The position numbers and the translations under genes were made by a program. DNA of 64,000 nucleotides from Perca fluviatilis. Lineage: Eukaryota > Chordata > Actinopteri > Perciformes > Percidae. Positions 41,680-53,847 of the stretch are shown here, in pieces. Within the stretch, counting starts at the first letter, position 1, and each line of letters begins with the position of its first letter. The stretch spans positions 20,552,224 to 20,616,223 of the forward strand of contig NC_053114.1 of the NCBI RefSeq assembly GCF_010015445.1, in the 5' to 3' direction. The notes beneath the pieces were generated by a model that made no database searches, was not told the DNA's origin, and was given only the letters and a program-made list of their open reading frames with translations.

Positions 41680-43535
41680 ACCTACTGTCTATACTTTTGT
41701 GGCTGCATGTTTCAAGGAGTGTTATTTTGTCTTTTATGCCACCTTGTCTGAGCCCTATCAGCGTGCTGATCTTAAGTGGCTCCTGTGATTAGACATTTTG
41801 TTTGAAACTTTCATTTGATTGAACACTATCAGCCCCACAAGACAAGTTTTTTTTCTGTCCCCGCTGGCATTTTTTAAAGCAGCCAAACTCAGGGAGTACT
41901 TTATTCTCATTCTCCTGCTCTGGATACATAACTGAGGCTAAAGTTCTCACACCCTGCAGGATTACCCATGAATGCTCCATGGGTCAGCGTTAGCAAATAC
42001 CTATACCTTACCATCCGTATGTTTTCCTGTATGATTGTGATGGTGAAAACCGTGTAATCTTTGAGTAGGAGACTCCTCCAGTGGTTACATTACAGCTGTT
42101 GGCACACTCACTGCAGTTTCCACAGTAACAACCACCGCAGCCATTCATCACTGCCACCTCTCTGCCCTGTTAGACTTAGGTGCTTATTCTCATATAAACA
42201 CCAGTGCATGTGCATACACAAACATGGATTCATACAAACCTGGATGATGGATTAGTTTCATTTTCATTAGCGTGACACTAATATAGTCAATTAATAAAAG
42301 TCTACGAAGAAATGTGTTTTGTGTTCATCGCATTTGTAACGCTGCTGTTCCACTGTGTCTATTTGATTATCTTCATGCTTGTATGTTGTGGGACCAAGGT
42401 GTTCATCGATGTCAGAGGCAGGATATACAGAGGAAGACATCCCCTTTGTGCCTGCCCCTGGGTTTGACAACTTAATTCCATGGCACACTTCAAAGCACAG
42501 CAAAATTGCACCTAGCCCAACTGGAAAAAGCAAAATGTTTACATTGTCAACTATGATTACCATCCATCTAAATTCAGTAAGGGACCTTTTGTGAGCAAGC
42601 ACTTGACGCTTTTGAAAAAAAAATGAGAAAACAGAAATGAAAAGAGAGATGAGAATGTTTGATTAGAGAAGATAATACAAACATGATTAAACCCAGCAGG
42701 GCTGAGCACACTGCTGTCTACCAATAGATCACCTACAGAGATACACAGGAACGCACTCCACAGGAGGGATGTTTGGCGGGGATACTGAGAGACAACTTGG
42801 CATTAGACTGTAAAAGAACGATGATGGAAATGTATCAGATAAATTGAAAATTTTCTTGTGTTGGGGAGGGGAGGGGGGGAGGCACAAAGCGCAGGAGAGG
42901 TCATCACATACTGAATATGCGTCTGCTGCATGAGTACAAGACTCATCTGTAGCACTGTCAACACGCAGCATTTATAAAGCTATTGAAAGGGCTTACGGTA
43001 GCTAAATAAAGGACAATGACTCATAACATCCTGTATGATATCGCTATAGAACACAAAATCTCTTGTAAATTCTCTACCGTTGCAGCAAAACCTTTCCAAC
43101 TGAAATGATTGATTTTTTTTTTTTTCTCAATAGAGCCAATCAAATCTTGCATAAAGCAGTAATGTCAGTGTTGTATCATAGGCAGAGCAGGCGGTCACAC
43201 GGAGCCAGACAGCAGCCTGCTAACACAACACAATAGCCACAGACTTTGAACAACCCACATTAGCTTGCTAGAGTCTCTTTCTTTTCTATCTTACAAACAT
43301 GATCACACGTCCTGCTCCTTAGCTTGTTGAACGAGCGACCAAACAAACATTCACTGGGGAAAAGAGCACTGCTAACGTCAGTTTGCAGGCTGGATAGCTA
43401 TTTACCGTAGCTGTGGTTGTAGCACAGTAAACAGCTTTTAAACGTACCTGCAAATGTCACTTCGGTCCAGTTAGATGCTGGTGTTGTCCTTACTCTTCAC
43501 TACCAACAGCAACTTGCTGTCTGTAGGCTGCAGCG

Positions 43536-43652
<117 letters not shown>

Positions 43653-43914
43653 ATACGTATAAGGTTAGGGTTGGCCTGTGACCTTTTAAGCAACAAGGGA
43701 AGTCCAAGGTACTGCTTTGTGCCAAATATGCAATCAGCCTGTCCCCATAAGAGAAGTTTTATTGCCCAGTCTATGGAAGTAATTTGTTGTGTTGTGTATT
43801 AACTTAACCAAAATAAAATACATAATTAACCTAACTGAAATAAAATGGATAATTTTATTGTCAAAGGTCTTTGTGTGTAACTTTATATGTTTGTGTATAT
43901 GTGTTTTACTGCAG

Positions 43915-44044
43915 CTGAAGGACACTAAGTCAGCGGACCAAAAAACCACATTACTTCACTTCCTGGTGCAAGTATGTGAGGAGGAATTTCCAGATGTGAT
44001 CAAGTTTGTTGAAGACCTGGAGCATGTGGACCGATCTAGCAGAG
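43915..44044 (+). CDS. diaph3: diaph3 exon: FH2 DTKSADQKTTLLHFL segment
   Basis: This 130-nt exon enters in phase 0 and leaves in phase 1. It encodes LKDTKSADQKTTLLHFLV, then QVCEEEFPDVIKFVEDL and EHVDRSSR (residues 357-399 plus one base). The DTKS-D-K-TLLHFL block is invariant in diaphanous formins. It holds, as I recall, the conserved actin-contacting lysine (mDia1 Lys994). The acceptor is ttttactgcag (43904-43914) and the donor is gtaata from 44045. A 100-bp CA microsatellite lies about 270 bp upstream. Confidence 0.96.
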
Positions 44045-45465
44045 GTAATATACAGTATTACCAATATGCATAAACCTCCATGCTGCTATTTTGGTTTCCT
44101 GCCGGTGTCAACTTAAGTTCTTTAGCTCCCTCAGTGCACAGAGAGTTTCGTCCACTCCCGGTCAAATCAACATCCCTGGCGATGTTTACTAGCAGAACTT
44201 TGCCAACTTGTCTTTGAGCAAACAAAAGGCATACAAATGAGACACTTTTTTTTTTTTTTTTCTCCGTCTGTCTGAAACTCACAAAAGCTACCCTATTTAG
44301 CTCTGGGTTACATGAGGAAAAATGTTTATCCTTTGTGCAACTTGTTGTTTATGGCATGCTATTAAAACTAAGAACTGTTAGATATTTAGAAAGAACGCTT
44401 TGACCTCTTGTTTAAGGGTGGCCATTAAGCGCTATCGCCTGACATAAACAATAGTGATGGTATGGACAATGGCAGAGGTAAATGAGGGAAAGTTGAGCCT
44501 AATGAAAAAATAATGAGCTGGGTTGTCCAGACATAAACTACTGATAATGTGATATGATATAATGTTAAAATCACATGTTAACATTTTAAATCTGTTAAGT
44601 TGAACCCTTAACCCATCAGCATCTAGACATAACAAAGTACTTTTACCAAGTTCCTTAAACGTATCTTAGGGGTTGAGACTGGGTTCACAATATCACCGCA
44701 CCCAATCACAGTGGTGACAACGTTCAGCATGACAAAGCGATTCAGTCAGAGAAAAAAAATGTTTTATATTACATTGTATTCTATATAATAACACACATTT
44801 TTATTATAAACAATTGATATCAGATTTTGTATTAATATTTGCTTGTTTTGGCTGTATTTGAGCAGTAATGACAGATCCAGGTGTTAAAGGATGTAGTTTG
44901 GAGAGCTTAATGCATTAACAACATGGCTTTCCTAGACAGAAATGGAGCATTCTTCTTCTTTATTCTTTTGTTTTACTTTGAGCTTCACGTTTACCTTTCT
45001 ACTTCTGTGACTCTCTGGGGATTATTCTTGGTTTAGGTGCTTGGTGATTCTGTAAACATGCATTGTATTTTACCAGTTTAGTGTTTGATCTATGATACCC
45101 TCCGCTCATCTGCACTGCTGTTTGATACTTACATTAATCTTTTGCTGTAGCACATTTACAAAAGTTATAGGTTTGTTTTTCAAGAGAATACTTCATGTTG
45201 TGTCTATTGCTCAGAAGAAAAACAATAGTATGTTTAAATGTGTTTTAAGTGTCTTTGTTACTTTAACACAAATTGACTCCTTTCTGTTTAATTTGACGTG
45301 CAGGTATGCACACAAACATGCATACACACAAACGCTCAGACACGGCTCTGAGTTTGGCCATGTATCTCGAGTATGGTAAAGGTCACAGGCAAGCAGGGAC
45401 AGACAGACTGGGTGGTCACAGGAGACTCGGTCTTGTTCTTTGTTCATATTGCCATAGGCAACTCT

Positions 45466-45477
<12 letters not shown>

Positions 45478-45505
<28 letters not shown>
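45478..45505. repeat. (GT)n microsatellite
   Basis: 14 GT units. Confidence 0.95.
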
Positions 45506-45506
<1 letters not shown>

Positions 45507-45835
45507 TACGTCTACGTGTGCGTAGATTTTACCCACTGCCCCGGTCCCAGCAGGAGGGAGTGAAGGAAAGGGTGAGGAGATTAAAACACAGTGAGGATGA
45601 AATGTGTGACTTTCTCATAAGGACCCCTCAAGGCTCCTGTTGAGTTTTTCATTTGTTCCAACTTTGCTGCGTGTCCACAAGCCCTTGGCCAAGACTCTTA
45701 AGTACAATGGCGAGAGCAATTGAAAGCACAATCCTAGGATCTCTCATCAAGCTTTGTCCACCTTCTTACCTCATTGGCCTCAAGCTGAGTGTCTATATGC
45801 ATCCACACAGATTTAGTGTCTATCTCTGTCTGTAC

Positions 45836-46660
45836 TAATGCTGTTGGAATGAATTCTAAAAGTCAAATATAATTTGAAAAGTAAAAAAATCAATACTATT
45901 CGAATGCTGAAATAACTATTCAAATGTGATTATTATTTTTTTTTTTATAAATAGGTTGGCTAGTCTCCCTCTTCTCATTTCACATCTGATGAACAATAAA
46001 CAAGGCATTGTGAGCTAACATTACGTACCTTTATTACGTACTTTAGTACAGGGGGAGTGACAATCGGAAGAAGGATGGGAAATAGTTTTAACATGACTTT
46101 AAAATCGACATCCACCGAGCCAAAATGCTTATGTTATCAATAGTTAGTTTCCTAAATGCGTTGCGAGTTATAGGAGCTTAGCTGGGAGCTTCATGGAGAC
46201 AGCTAAAGTTTATGTTAGCTGCACTACAGCTGACAGCGTAGCTTTGACTTCATATATTACCTTCTAACAGCTGCATTCTCAGTAACGTGACAATCTGCAA
46301 GAAACCGGTTGCTTTTAAATCACTAAAATAGTAGTGACAGCACCGTTTGGGTTAGCATCGTGGCTAACAGTATTGATAGTGTTACTTAGTTCATGACAAA
46401 TCGTTTCGGCTGTGCTTTCTAACATGATGTCATTGTGCTAACCGAGCACCGTCAGCCTTTACAACAGTGCCGCTTCAATACACTTGTTAGATAATGTTAC
46501 GTTACAGAGTATTTGCTTGCCATTTGTGGAGCCTGGGCTGTCTACAGAGACTGCGTTTTTTTACAGTGTGTTCAGGGGACAGGCAGCTAGCGGATAGTGA
46601 GGAGAGGTTTGCTGTATGTGCTAAAAACCACGTCACATCACATAGAGCACCTTTATATAA

Positions 46661-46709
<49 letters not shown>

Positions 46710-46748
46710 TAATTTGAATGGTATTGTAGAGGAAGACTGACAGCTCTA
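45836..46748. mobile_element. hAT-type element with 8-bp duplication
   Basis: Flanked by the perfect 8-bp repeat GTCTGTAC (45828-45835 and 46749-46756). The ends TAATGCTGTTGG and TGACAGCTCTA are weak mirrors. Both arms contain ATTCGAAT/ATTTGAAT motifs. The 913-bp body has an AT microsatellite near its right end and no transposase. Confidence 0.75.
46664..46704. repeat. (AT)n microsatellite
   Basis: About 20 AT units inside the hAT-type element. Confidence 0.95.
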
Positions 46749-47271
46749 GTCTGTACCATTATGAGATGCATACAGTAAGTGTCTCATCTCTCCATATCTA
46801 GTATTCAGACCTAAATCCCATTTTGTCTTTGTAAACCATGCTCTTGAGTGGCTTTCTTTTCATCAGGTCTGTCAGCCATTCGGGAGGCCTGAACACACAT
46901 TAAAAGGCTGCATTACATTCATAGGCACTAACCAAAGAGCTTACTTGAGCATGAAAACAAGGATGGATAGAGCTAGCAGTAATGATTTGCGCTTCTTTTG
47001 CAAAAGCCTCTTTTGACTGTGTGTACCACAGCCTTCGTTTCCCCCATTGCCAATCACGTCTCTCGTGGAAGCAAAACTGCAGCTTAGTTCAGGGTTCCTT
47101 TGTGTCTGTCTTCCTTTTCTGCCCCTCTCTACATTTCAGCACTACATTCATTATTCCTCCTGACATGGAGAAGCAGTCCTTGTATGCTGCTTCTGTCATT
47201 TTTCTATGTATCTATCTGTCTGTCAATATATCTTTGTGTCTGTCTCTGTGTTTCTTTCTTGTCTGTGTCTC

Positions 47272-47520
47272 TAGCCGTGTTTCCATGAATGCATTTTTAT
47301 GCGCATTTTGAAGTATTGCATCAGAAAAGTTGCATGGAAATGGCGAAATTCGATCAAACTTCAATAAAAAGTGTTTACGCTCGCTTGAGGTAGTTTTTGC
47401 CTTGATCGAAAAAAATTTGATGCGCTAAATGAGATATGGAAATGCCTTTGCCCAATAAATTCTGACGTAGTGGATATTTAACTCGACATGGCGGTTTCTG
47501 CTGTTGGTGTCTTCCCAGGA
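47272..47520. repeat. possible MITE (GCCGTGTTTCCATG end)
   Basis: The start GCCGTGTTTCCATGAATGCA and internal TGGAAATG..TTCGATCAAA resemble a fish repeat that normally has a mirrored CATGGAAACACGGC end. That second end is not found, so this is tentative. Confidence 0.35.
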
Positions 47521-48118
47521 TTGCATTAAACATGGTAAATACTAGCTGACATGAAAAGAACAATTAAAACTTGCCTAATTGAAACAAAGTAGATGGGTGA
47601 TATGGCCAAGGTGCGAAGCCTATACCAACTTCTGATGAAACTGTGCTTTGCGTAGTCTAGTTTATTTGCTCCAAACCAGTTGATGGTAATGTGCCTAATT
47701 TGCATTTCTTTTTTGCAACAATTCAAAAGTCTGCTTGAAATTCGCTTCACAATTGAATGGAAATACAGCATCTCTGTTTTTGGTCTATCAATCTTGCTCT
47801 TCTACCCTTTTCTACTCTATTCCTTTTGTCTTTCATCACAATACACAGCAGTCAGGTTTGGGCAATTAGGGTAGTTTGTTTTGTGGTACTTGGTGCTGAG
47901 CTTGTTGTTGAAATCAGACAAACACGGAGACACCGCCTTTCAGCAGCTGAAACACTGCTTACTTGGTAATATCTGTGTGATACTAAATAGATGTGTCTGC
48001 ATACATTTTATTTTGCAAAGACAGAAGCTCTGCTTTCGTTCAGTTTCTGTTCAAGGCTTGTGGCCCTGAGGAGTCATTAAGGAGTAATGTGAGAATACAG
48101 AGATGAGATGTTTCTTTA

Positions 48119-48660
48119 CAACACGGTCTCACGGCACATTATTTTTAATCTATCGATTCGTGTACATGGACACGATTACCTTGGTTATTTAGTGTTGCTG
48201 AGAACGTAATGTATTCGTGCTGGTCAGCACGTAATGGGAAGCATCTATAAGGAGGTTGGGTTTCGGAAAAGAAGAACGGGGAAACGGCACGCCACACGCC
48301 GGGACACGAGCCGCGGTGTCTGGGGACGCGCCACAACAACGGGACAGTCGGGTTTAGGAAAAGAAGAACGGGGAAAGGACACGTCACACACCGGGACACG
48401 ATCCCCGGTCTCCGGGGTGAAAGTCCTGTGTTGTTTGACCCATCCACCACCCCAACCAACCTCCCTACGCGGATTTTCGGCATTTCATACTACTCGCTAC
48501 CGTAGTCGTGCTGTGATCACGAAACATGCTTCCCACTTAAATATATTACTTTAAAAATAGTCCTCCCCAACACGAACAAAACGAGAATAGCGTGTCCTTT
48601 TACAGGAATCTATAGATTAAATAACGTGACCATTTCAAGACCTGCCGTGAGACTGGGTTG
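48119..48660. mobile_element. non-autonomous element with CAACACGGTCTCACGGCA ends
   Basis: 542 bp. The left end CAACACGGTCTCACGGCA mirrors the right end TGCCGTGAGACTGGGTTG with two mismatches, and a 7-bp direct repeat TTCTTTA flanks it. The subterminal regions are also mirrored (TTTTTAATCTAT.GATTC.TGTA). The centre is GC-rich and contains two tandem direct copies of a GGGTTT.GGAAAAGAAGAACG block. Open frames on both strands result from that composition. Confidence 0.78.
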
Positions 48661-50376
48661 TTCTTTAATATGCTGTTCAAGCTTTGTTTTGCCGCATGTG
48701 GTCTGAGTGATGAGCCTCAGGTTGAACGTATATAGAGCAGTCTACACTTGCAATTCAATGCCCTTCATGCTCTTTTTGTATGTAGTAGGTGCTCAGCATG
48801 TTAAGGGGAATGCACCAGGATTTCTTGCATTACGAGTCCCCAGCTCCCAGCCTCAGGCACCATCAGTCTAGTCACACTTGTCTGTCAGACTTTGGCCTCA
48901 GGAGGCAGATCTGCATTTTTTCATTCTCTTAATTTCCATACATCAAAGGGTGATCTATAGTGGAGCTCTGTGTGTGGCATTGCTGTTTGCGAGCGAGTAT
49001 GCATGGTTGTGTGCTCCACTCAGTCTCATTTATAGCACAGCAGGTTGGCAGAGTAATAAAAGGATGTCAATGGGGGATTTGACCTCTACAAATACTCCAA
49101 TTATTTTTCTTCTAAAACATCCTATATCTGTCTGCAACCCCTCTGGACCACAGAGGCAAAAAGGCCCCAGTGCTCATAAAAATCACTCACGTTTTAACAC
49201 ACAGAAAGAAAAAGCAAGAGCAGGGTGGCCAGAGAGAGCAAAGAAGACATGGAAACACCCTTATGTTTTGTCTCCATCTCTTCTTGTCACCGTTCCTCAG
49301 AGCTGTTATTTCAGAATTCCTAAGTTGTGTGTTTATACAAATCAGTATCATCGGTGTTGAAACACAATTCTGTGTGTTTAACAAAATATTCCAGCTCACA
49401 CTCAGTCCCAGGCAGATTTTCTTCTGAAGCATATTCCTCCATTTTTTTTGTTAACTTCTTGTCAGATGCCCCTCCACCTGGGGGAGCCTCATCAACAAAA
49501 TCTTGCAGCTTGGATTGTGAATCCAACCAAAGAGGAGATCTGTCTCTGTTTTGCTTTCTGTCCCTTCCCTTGTCTTTTCTCAGTCAGTGCATCTCTGGGC
49601 TTTAGCAATTTCTATTAACATACTGCCTGTCAGGCCTTTTTCCACTTGTTCACGCTGCCCACACCTCATTGGGCAGATTTTGGTTGCTTGGTTATGCAGA
49701 AGAGCCTTCACAAAAAAAGACAAAGATTAAAATATGAAAAAAAAAGGATAGAGCAGGTGAAGCGTCAGTTTCTGGTTGTTTACTAAAATGTCTTTTGGAC
49801 AATTTTGTCTATGGTACTTATCATATTGGACATTGGTCAGATGAATGGAAATCATTGATTTTTTTTTTGAGTCAAAGATTTATAGTTTTCTTTTTTATGA
49901 AGAATTTCTGTCAAGAGGCCCATTAGCCTTTAAGCTCAGAGGCCACAGTATGTTGTGCGTTTGGAGGGCTACTGAAATGTGACTGTGACTTTAGCACAGC
50001 ACCCAGTTCACTAAAAGGAATGTCATTTCGTCTCTTTGTCCTAAAATGCTGTATAGTATGTCATTGTAAAACGTATAAATATGACGTTGGTGAGTTTCCT
50101 AAAAGACAGAAAGCTTTACTTGTTGCTAAAGTTATGCTACCAGGTACACTGCTAGCACAGGAGCTTTGGAATGCTGGGAGGTGGAGTTTTTTTTTTTTAA
50201 ACGGATGCTGGCGGGGAGCAGGGCTGGTGTTGTGCTAGGGCTGCTCGATTATGGAAAAAAACATAATCACGATTATTCCGGTCAATGTTGAAATCACGAT
50301 AATTTGACACAATTACTCGTTAACTTCTGGAAAGATGTTGCAATTATTGAACTTAAAAAACAGTGGAAAAAGTTAA

Positions 50377-52355
50377 AGGGGTGATAGAATGATTATATAG
50401 GGTATTTCACACTGTTCCTTATGGTCTCCTAATGGGGTATGTAACATTGGTTGTGCTGAAAATGGCCTGGTTGATATTTTATTGGCCCTTATGCATCCCT
50501 GTGTTTTGGCCCTATTTGTAACAAGAGCTTTTCTTCCAAATATGGTATGGTCATGAATATTTAGATGAGCTGCGCGGTGATTGGTTGAGCGACTTGCCAT
50601 ACGCAGACATTAGAGACGCGCGCTGATTGGTTGAGCGAATCCCCAATACACATACATACATTAGAGAAGCGACAGAATCTCATATTCCAGACACTGCAAT
50701 GTTTCATTACCAAATTCACTTCTGAGACTTTTTTAAGCGAGAAATCAACTATATAAAGCTCAAATATGGGCCGTTTTACATAAATTGATGGCTAATTGCA
50801 AATTTGGTAAGACATGTCGGACTTTAGGAGCTCCACACAGTCTGACGAGAAAGCGACAGCCTGCTGGGCTCCATACCCAGGGCAAAGTCACCCTTTGTGG
50901 ATACTGCACTACGGGGCTCCGCGGCCAGCTGCCCGCATAACTATATCTATAAATAATACATTTACGGTTTTGAATGTCCCAATGTCTTATAAAGCTAACC
51001 GATGTGTCCGATTTGATTTTAAGGCATTTTATGTGCGAACGCGGTACGCCTTTGTGGGACAAGCAGCTGCTTGCTATATGTCCCATTCATTACAATGGGG
51101 AAATACCGCAGCTAGCTAGCTACACTTTCGCCATAACTAAATTATATTTACAGTTTGAATTTCGTCCACGCCACTTATACAACACATTCCCCAATGTTTT
51201 ATAAAGCTAACCGTTGTGTCGATTTGTTGATTTTAAGGCATTTGTATGAACGCTAGCGGCTCTTTTGTAGAACGAACAGCTGCTTGCTATATGTCCCATT
51301 CATTACAATGGGGAAATACCGCAGCTAGCTAGCTACATTGTCGCCATAACTAAATTATATTTACAGTTTGAATTCTCGCCACCACTCTATACAACATCAT
51401 TCCCCAATGTCTTATAAAGCTAACCATTGTGTCCGATTTGATTTTAAGGCATTTTTATGAACGCAAGGCGTCTTTGTAGGACCAGCAGCTGCTTGCTATA
51501 TGTCCCATTCATTACAATGGGGAAATACCGCAGCTTGCTCACTTTCGCATAACTAAAGTATATTTACAGTTTGAATTTCGTTACGGCATGAATATTACAG
51601 GTTCCTCACGGTCTTACAAAGCTTAGCTAACACTTGTCCGATTTCGGATTTCAATTGAATGTATTTTTGTGAATGTCAGAGTTAGGAGGAGGCTAGCTAG
51701 CTCTCATTGATGGACTCCATCTCACCGTGGCTCTATCAATGAGACTCGCGGACAAGAGGCGTGTTTATTTCCCCGATTGTTTGTTTAAATAACTCAACAC
51801 ACATACCCATTATAAGATTAACTGGAACCTGCGGGCGCGGTAAAGAAAGTTGCGGGCGTAACAAGCTCGCTGACACTGCGGTCAGGGTGGCGATGTAGCA
51901 ACCCAGGCAGCACCAACACCGGCACTAAACTCCGACACACAGTCGGAGAAAATTTGCAATTAGCCATCCATTTTCGTAAAGCGGCCCATATTCGAGCTTT
52001 ATATGGTTGATTTCTCGCATAAAAAAGTTTCAGAAGTGAATTTTGTAATGGAATACGAGAGATCTGCGTGACCTAGCTAGATTCAGAAAACTACCTGATC
52101 TCAGGTCAGTTGTGTAGCCTATGTAAATATTGGGGCGTGACTGTTCTCTTAAGGTTCCGAATTTTGAGACGCTTGCGTAAGCAACTCAGCTTTGTTGGGA
52201 TTCGCCCGTTTTCAGAGGCAGTTTCAAAATATGAGATTTTCATAGTAAAGGGGTGTCAGTGGGATTTTGAGCTTCTATGTATGTCCTATTTACCCACCGA
52301 ACTGTCGTTATTCAACTATGACAGGGTAAAATCGGTTTTGCATTCTATCACCCCT
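50377..52355. mobile_element. TTAA-flanked element with internal inverted arms and tandem array
   Basis: Ends AGGGGTGATAGAATG and CATTCTATCACCCCT (perfect 15-bp inverted) with TTAA on both sides (50373-50376, 52356-52359). Inside, a second inverted pair of about 100 bp (50704-50805 and 51951-52051) encloses a roughly 210-bp tandem array. No transposase is visible. TTAA duplication suggests piggyBac-type mobilisation. The layering of end repeats, inner arms and tandem core is unusual for a simple MITE. Confidence 0.88.
50938..51600. repeat. tandem array, unit about 210 bp, about 3 copies
   Basis: The block TCCCATTCATTACAATGGGG followed by AAATACCGCAGCT recurs at 51081, 51294 and 51503 (spacing 213 and 209). 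Each is preceded by CAGCTGCTTGCTATATG and followed by CATAACTAAA.TATATTTACAG. Units differ by small indels and substitutions. A partial unit precedes the first. Confidence 0.93.
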
Positions 52356-53803
52356 TTAAATAAATCAACAGTAAAAAAAACCTACATCTGTGAAATTTGC
52401 CTTAATACTTTTCCTATTTAAACTTTATTTTTTCATTCAGAACACAAGAGAAAATAAGAGTTTACTTGCAAAACGTAATGAGCTAAATAATTTTTTTTCT
52501 CGATTATTCTGTTTTTGTGATCGTTGGGAGCCAAAATCATAATCACGATTACATTTTGATTAATTGCACAGCCCTATGTTGTGCCAGAACTGTAGTGAAC
52601 TGACAGTGAAAATCCAGTTCTGATTTTATTGGCGTTTGCAGTAATGTTCCCTTCCCACGTTGCAGCGCTTTACTTTTAGTTTTGTTTTGTTGTTGTTGCT
52701 TAGATCATAGCGTTTGTGTTTTCTGTATTCAATGCTGTTTAAATGTAGGCTATTAAATGGCTATTGTCAACATATATCCGGTAGTTGTTCTATATGGCCA
52801 GAATTCTGGAAAATAAAGCCCATATTGTCCGTGAAAAAAGAAAAAGAAAAAAAAAAGTCTTGCCCAAACCCTGACTCCACTACACTTTTTAAAAAGAAAA
52901 TGTACAACCTTGGCTACTGCAGATTCATTTATTAAAATATCGGTAGTTAAGATGTCGGATTGAACCAGTGTGTAAGTGTGTGCGTGCTTACAAAACAGTG
53001 TGTTCCCATCAGTAAATGGGGTTTAGGCTACAAATTGAGTGAGAAGCTTAGCTACATTGAAGTTCTCTCTCTCTCTTTTTCCTTTTAAGTAAAGCATGTA
53101 TTAGGATCAAGGGACATTTGAAACTACTTAAAAATAAGCAGCTTATGCCTTTTTGTCAAGCAGGGTCTAATCAAGGTAATTTAAGCCATATGCTATATTC
53201 AGTGACTAGCTTAAAGTGTCAGCCATGACCAACTTAACAGAAAGTTAGGCTCAGTGTTCCCCTGCTCCCCCACCTGTTGATAGCACTAAAAACAAAGGCT
53301 GAAGGCCGTAGAAAGATCTCTACTCCAGCAGCCATCTTCATACATCAGTCTGTTACTCTGTTAGTGTTACTAAAAAAGCCACACATACACTTTAAATATA
53401 TGAGCAAACATAGCAGATATTTGTTTTCACTACCGTGTGTCAGTAAAGGCATTGCATTCTTATATAAATTAAATTGTTTATGACATACACATAGGCATAT
53501 AAAAGGCAAACAGAATAATAAAAAGCTACCTTCACTTGATGTTTATTTTTTCCTCAGTCATTGTTTATTCCCATGGTGTGTCAGGCACAGTGTGAACCCA
53601 CAATAACCATGCGTTGCAACTGAGCTGCCTTCTCTCTCATTTTCCCTGTTATTTTGTATTTGTTGTTTTTCTCTGATTCTTTCAGAGCCTCGCAATAATA
53701 ATGCATTTGATTGCAACTGTAATTGAGTTGTCCTCTCTCTGCTTTTTTCTTTCACATTTCCTTGGCACGTGGGTGTGTTTATGTGTGCTGTTACGAATGT
53801 CTT

Positions 53804-53847
53804 TGTGTGTGTGTGTGTGTCTTGATATATGTGGCTGTGTGTGTCAG
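53804..53847 (+). promoter_or_regulatory. GT-rich 3' splice site region
   Basis: (TG)8 at 53804-53820, then GGCTGTGTGTGTCAG directly before the exon. UG repeats next to a 3' splice site are known binding sites for TDP-43 and CELF proteins. The usual pyrimidine tract is weak. Confidence 0.5.

Larger units (their letters stand above)
50236..52576. mobile_element. hAT MITE with 8-bp duplication, split by a TTAA element
   Basis: The ends TAGGGCTGCTCGATTATGG and ..TTAATTGCACAGCCCTA are flanked by the perfect 8-bp duplication TGTTGTGC (50228-50235 and 52577-52584). Both arms repeat AATCACGATTA motifs. Without the nested 1,979-bp element it is about 360 bp and non-coding, a typical hAT MITE. Confidence 0.92.
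44045..53847 (+). other. diaph3 intron (9.8 kb) rich in transposons
   Basis: GT at 44045, AG at 53846-53847. Contains hAT elements at 45836-46748 and 50236-52576, the element at 48119-48660 and a possible MITE near 47272-47520. The stretches 44045-45477, 48661-50235 and 52577-53800 hold nothing I recognise. Confidence 0.7.

Noticed and set aside
48145..48554. Two opposite open frames of 106-112 codons
   Set aside because: They lie within the GC-rich core of a non-autonomous element, show no known domain and are mirrored on the other strand.
50938..51600. CRISPR-like array of regularly spaced repeats
   Set aside because: Units are about 210 bp and fully tandem, in a vertebrate genome, inside a transposon. 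There are no short repeat/spacer units.
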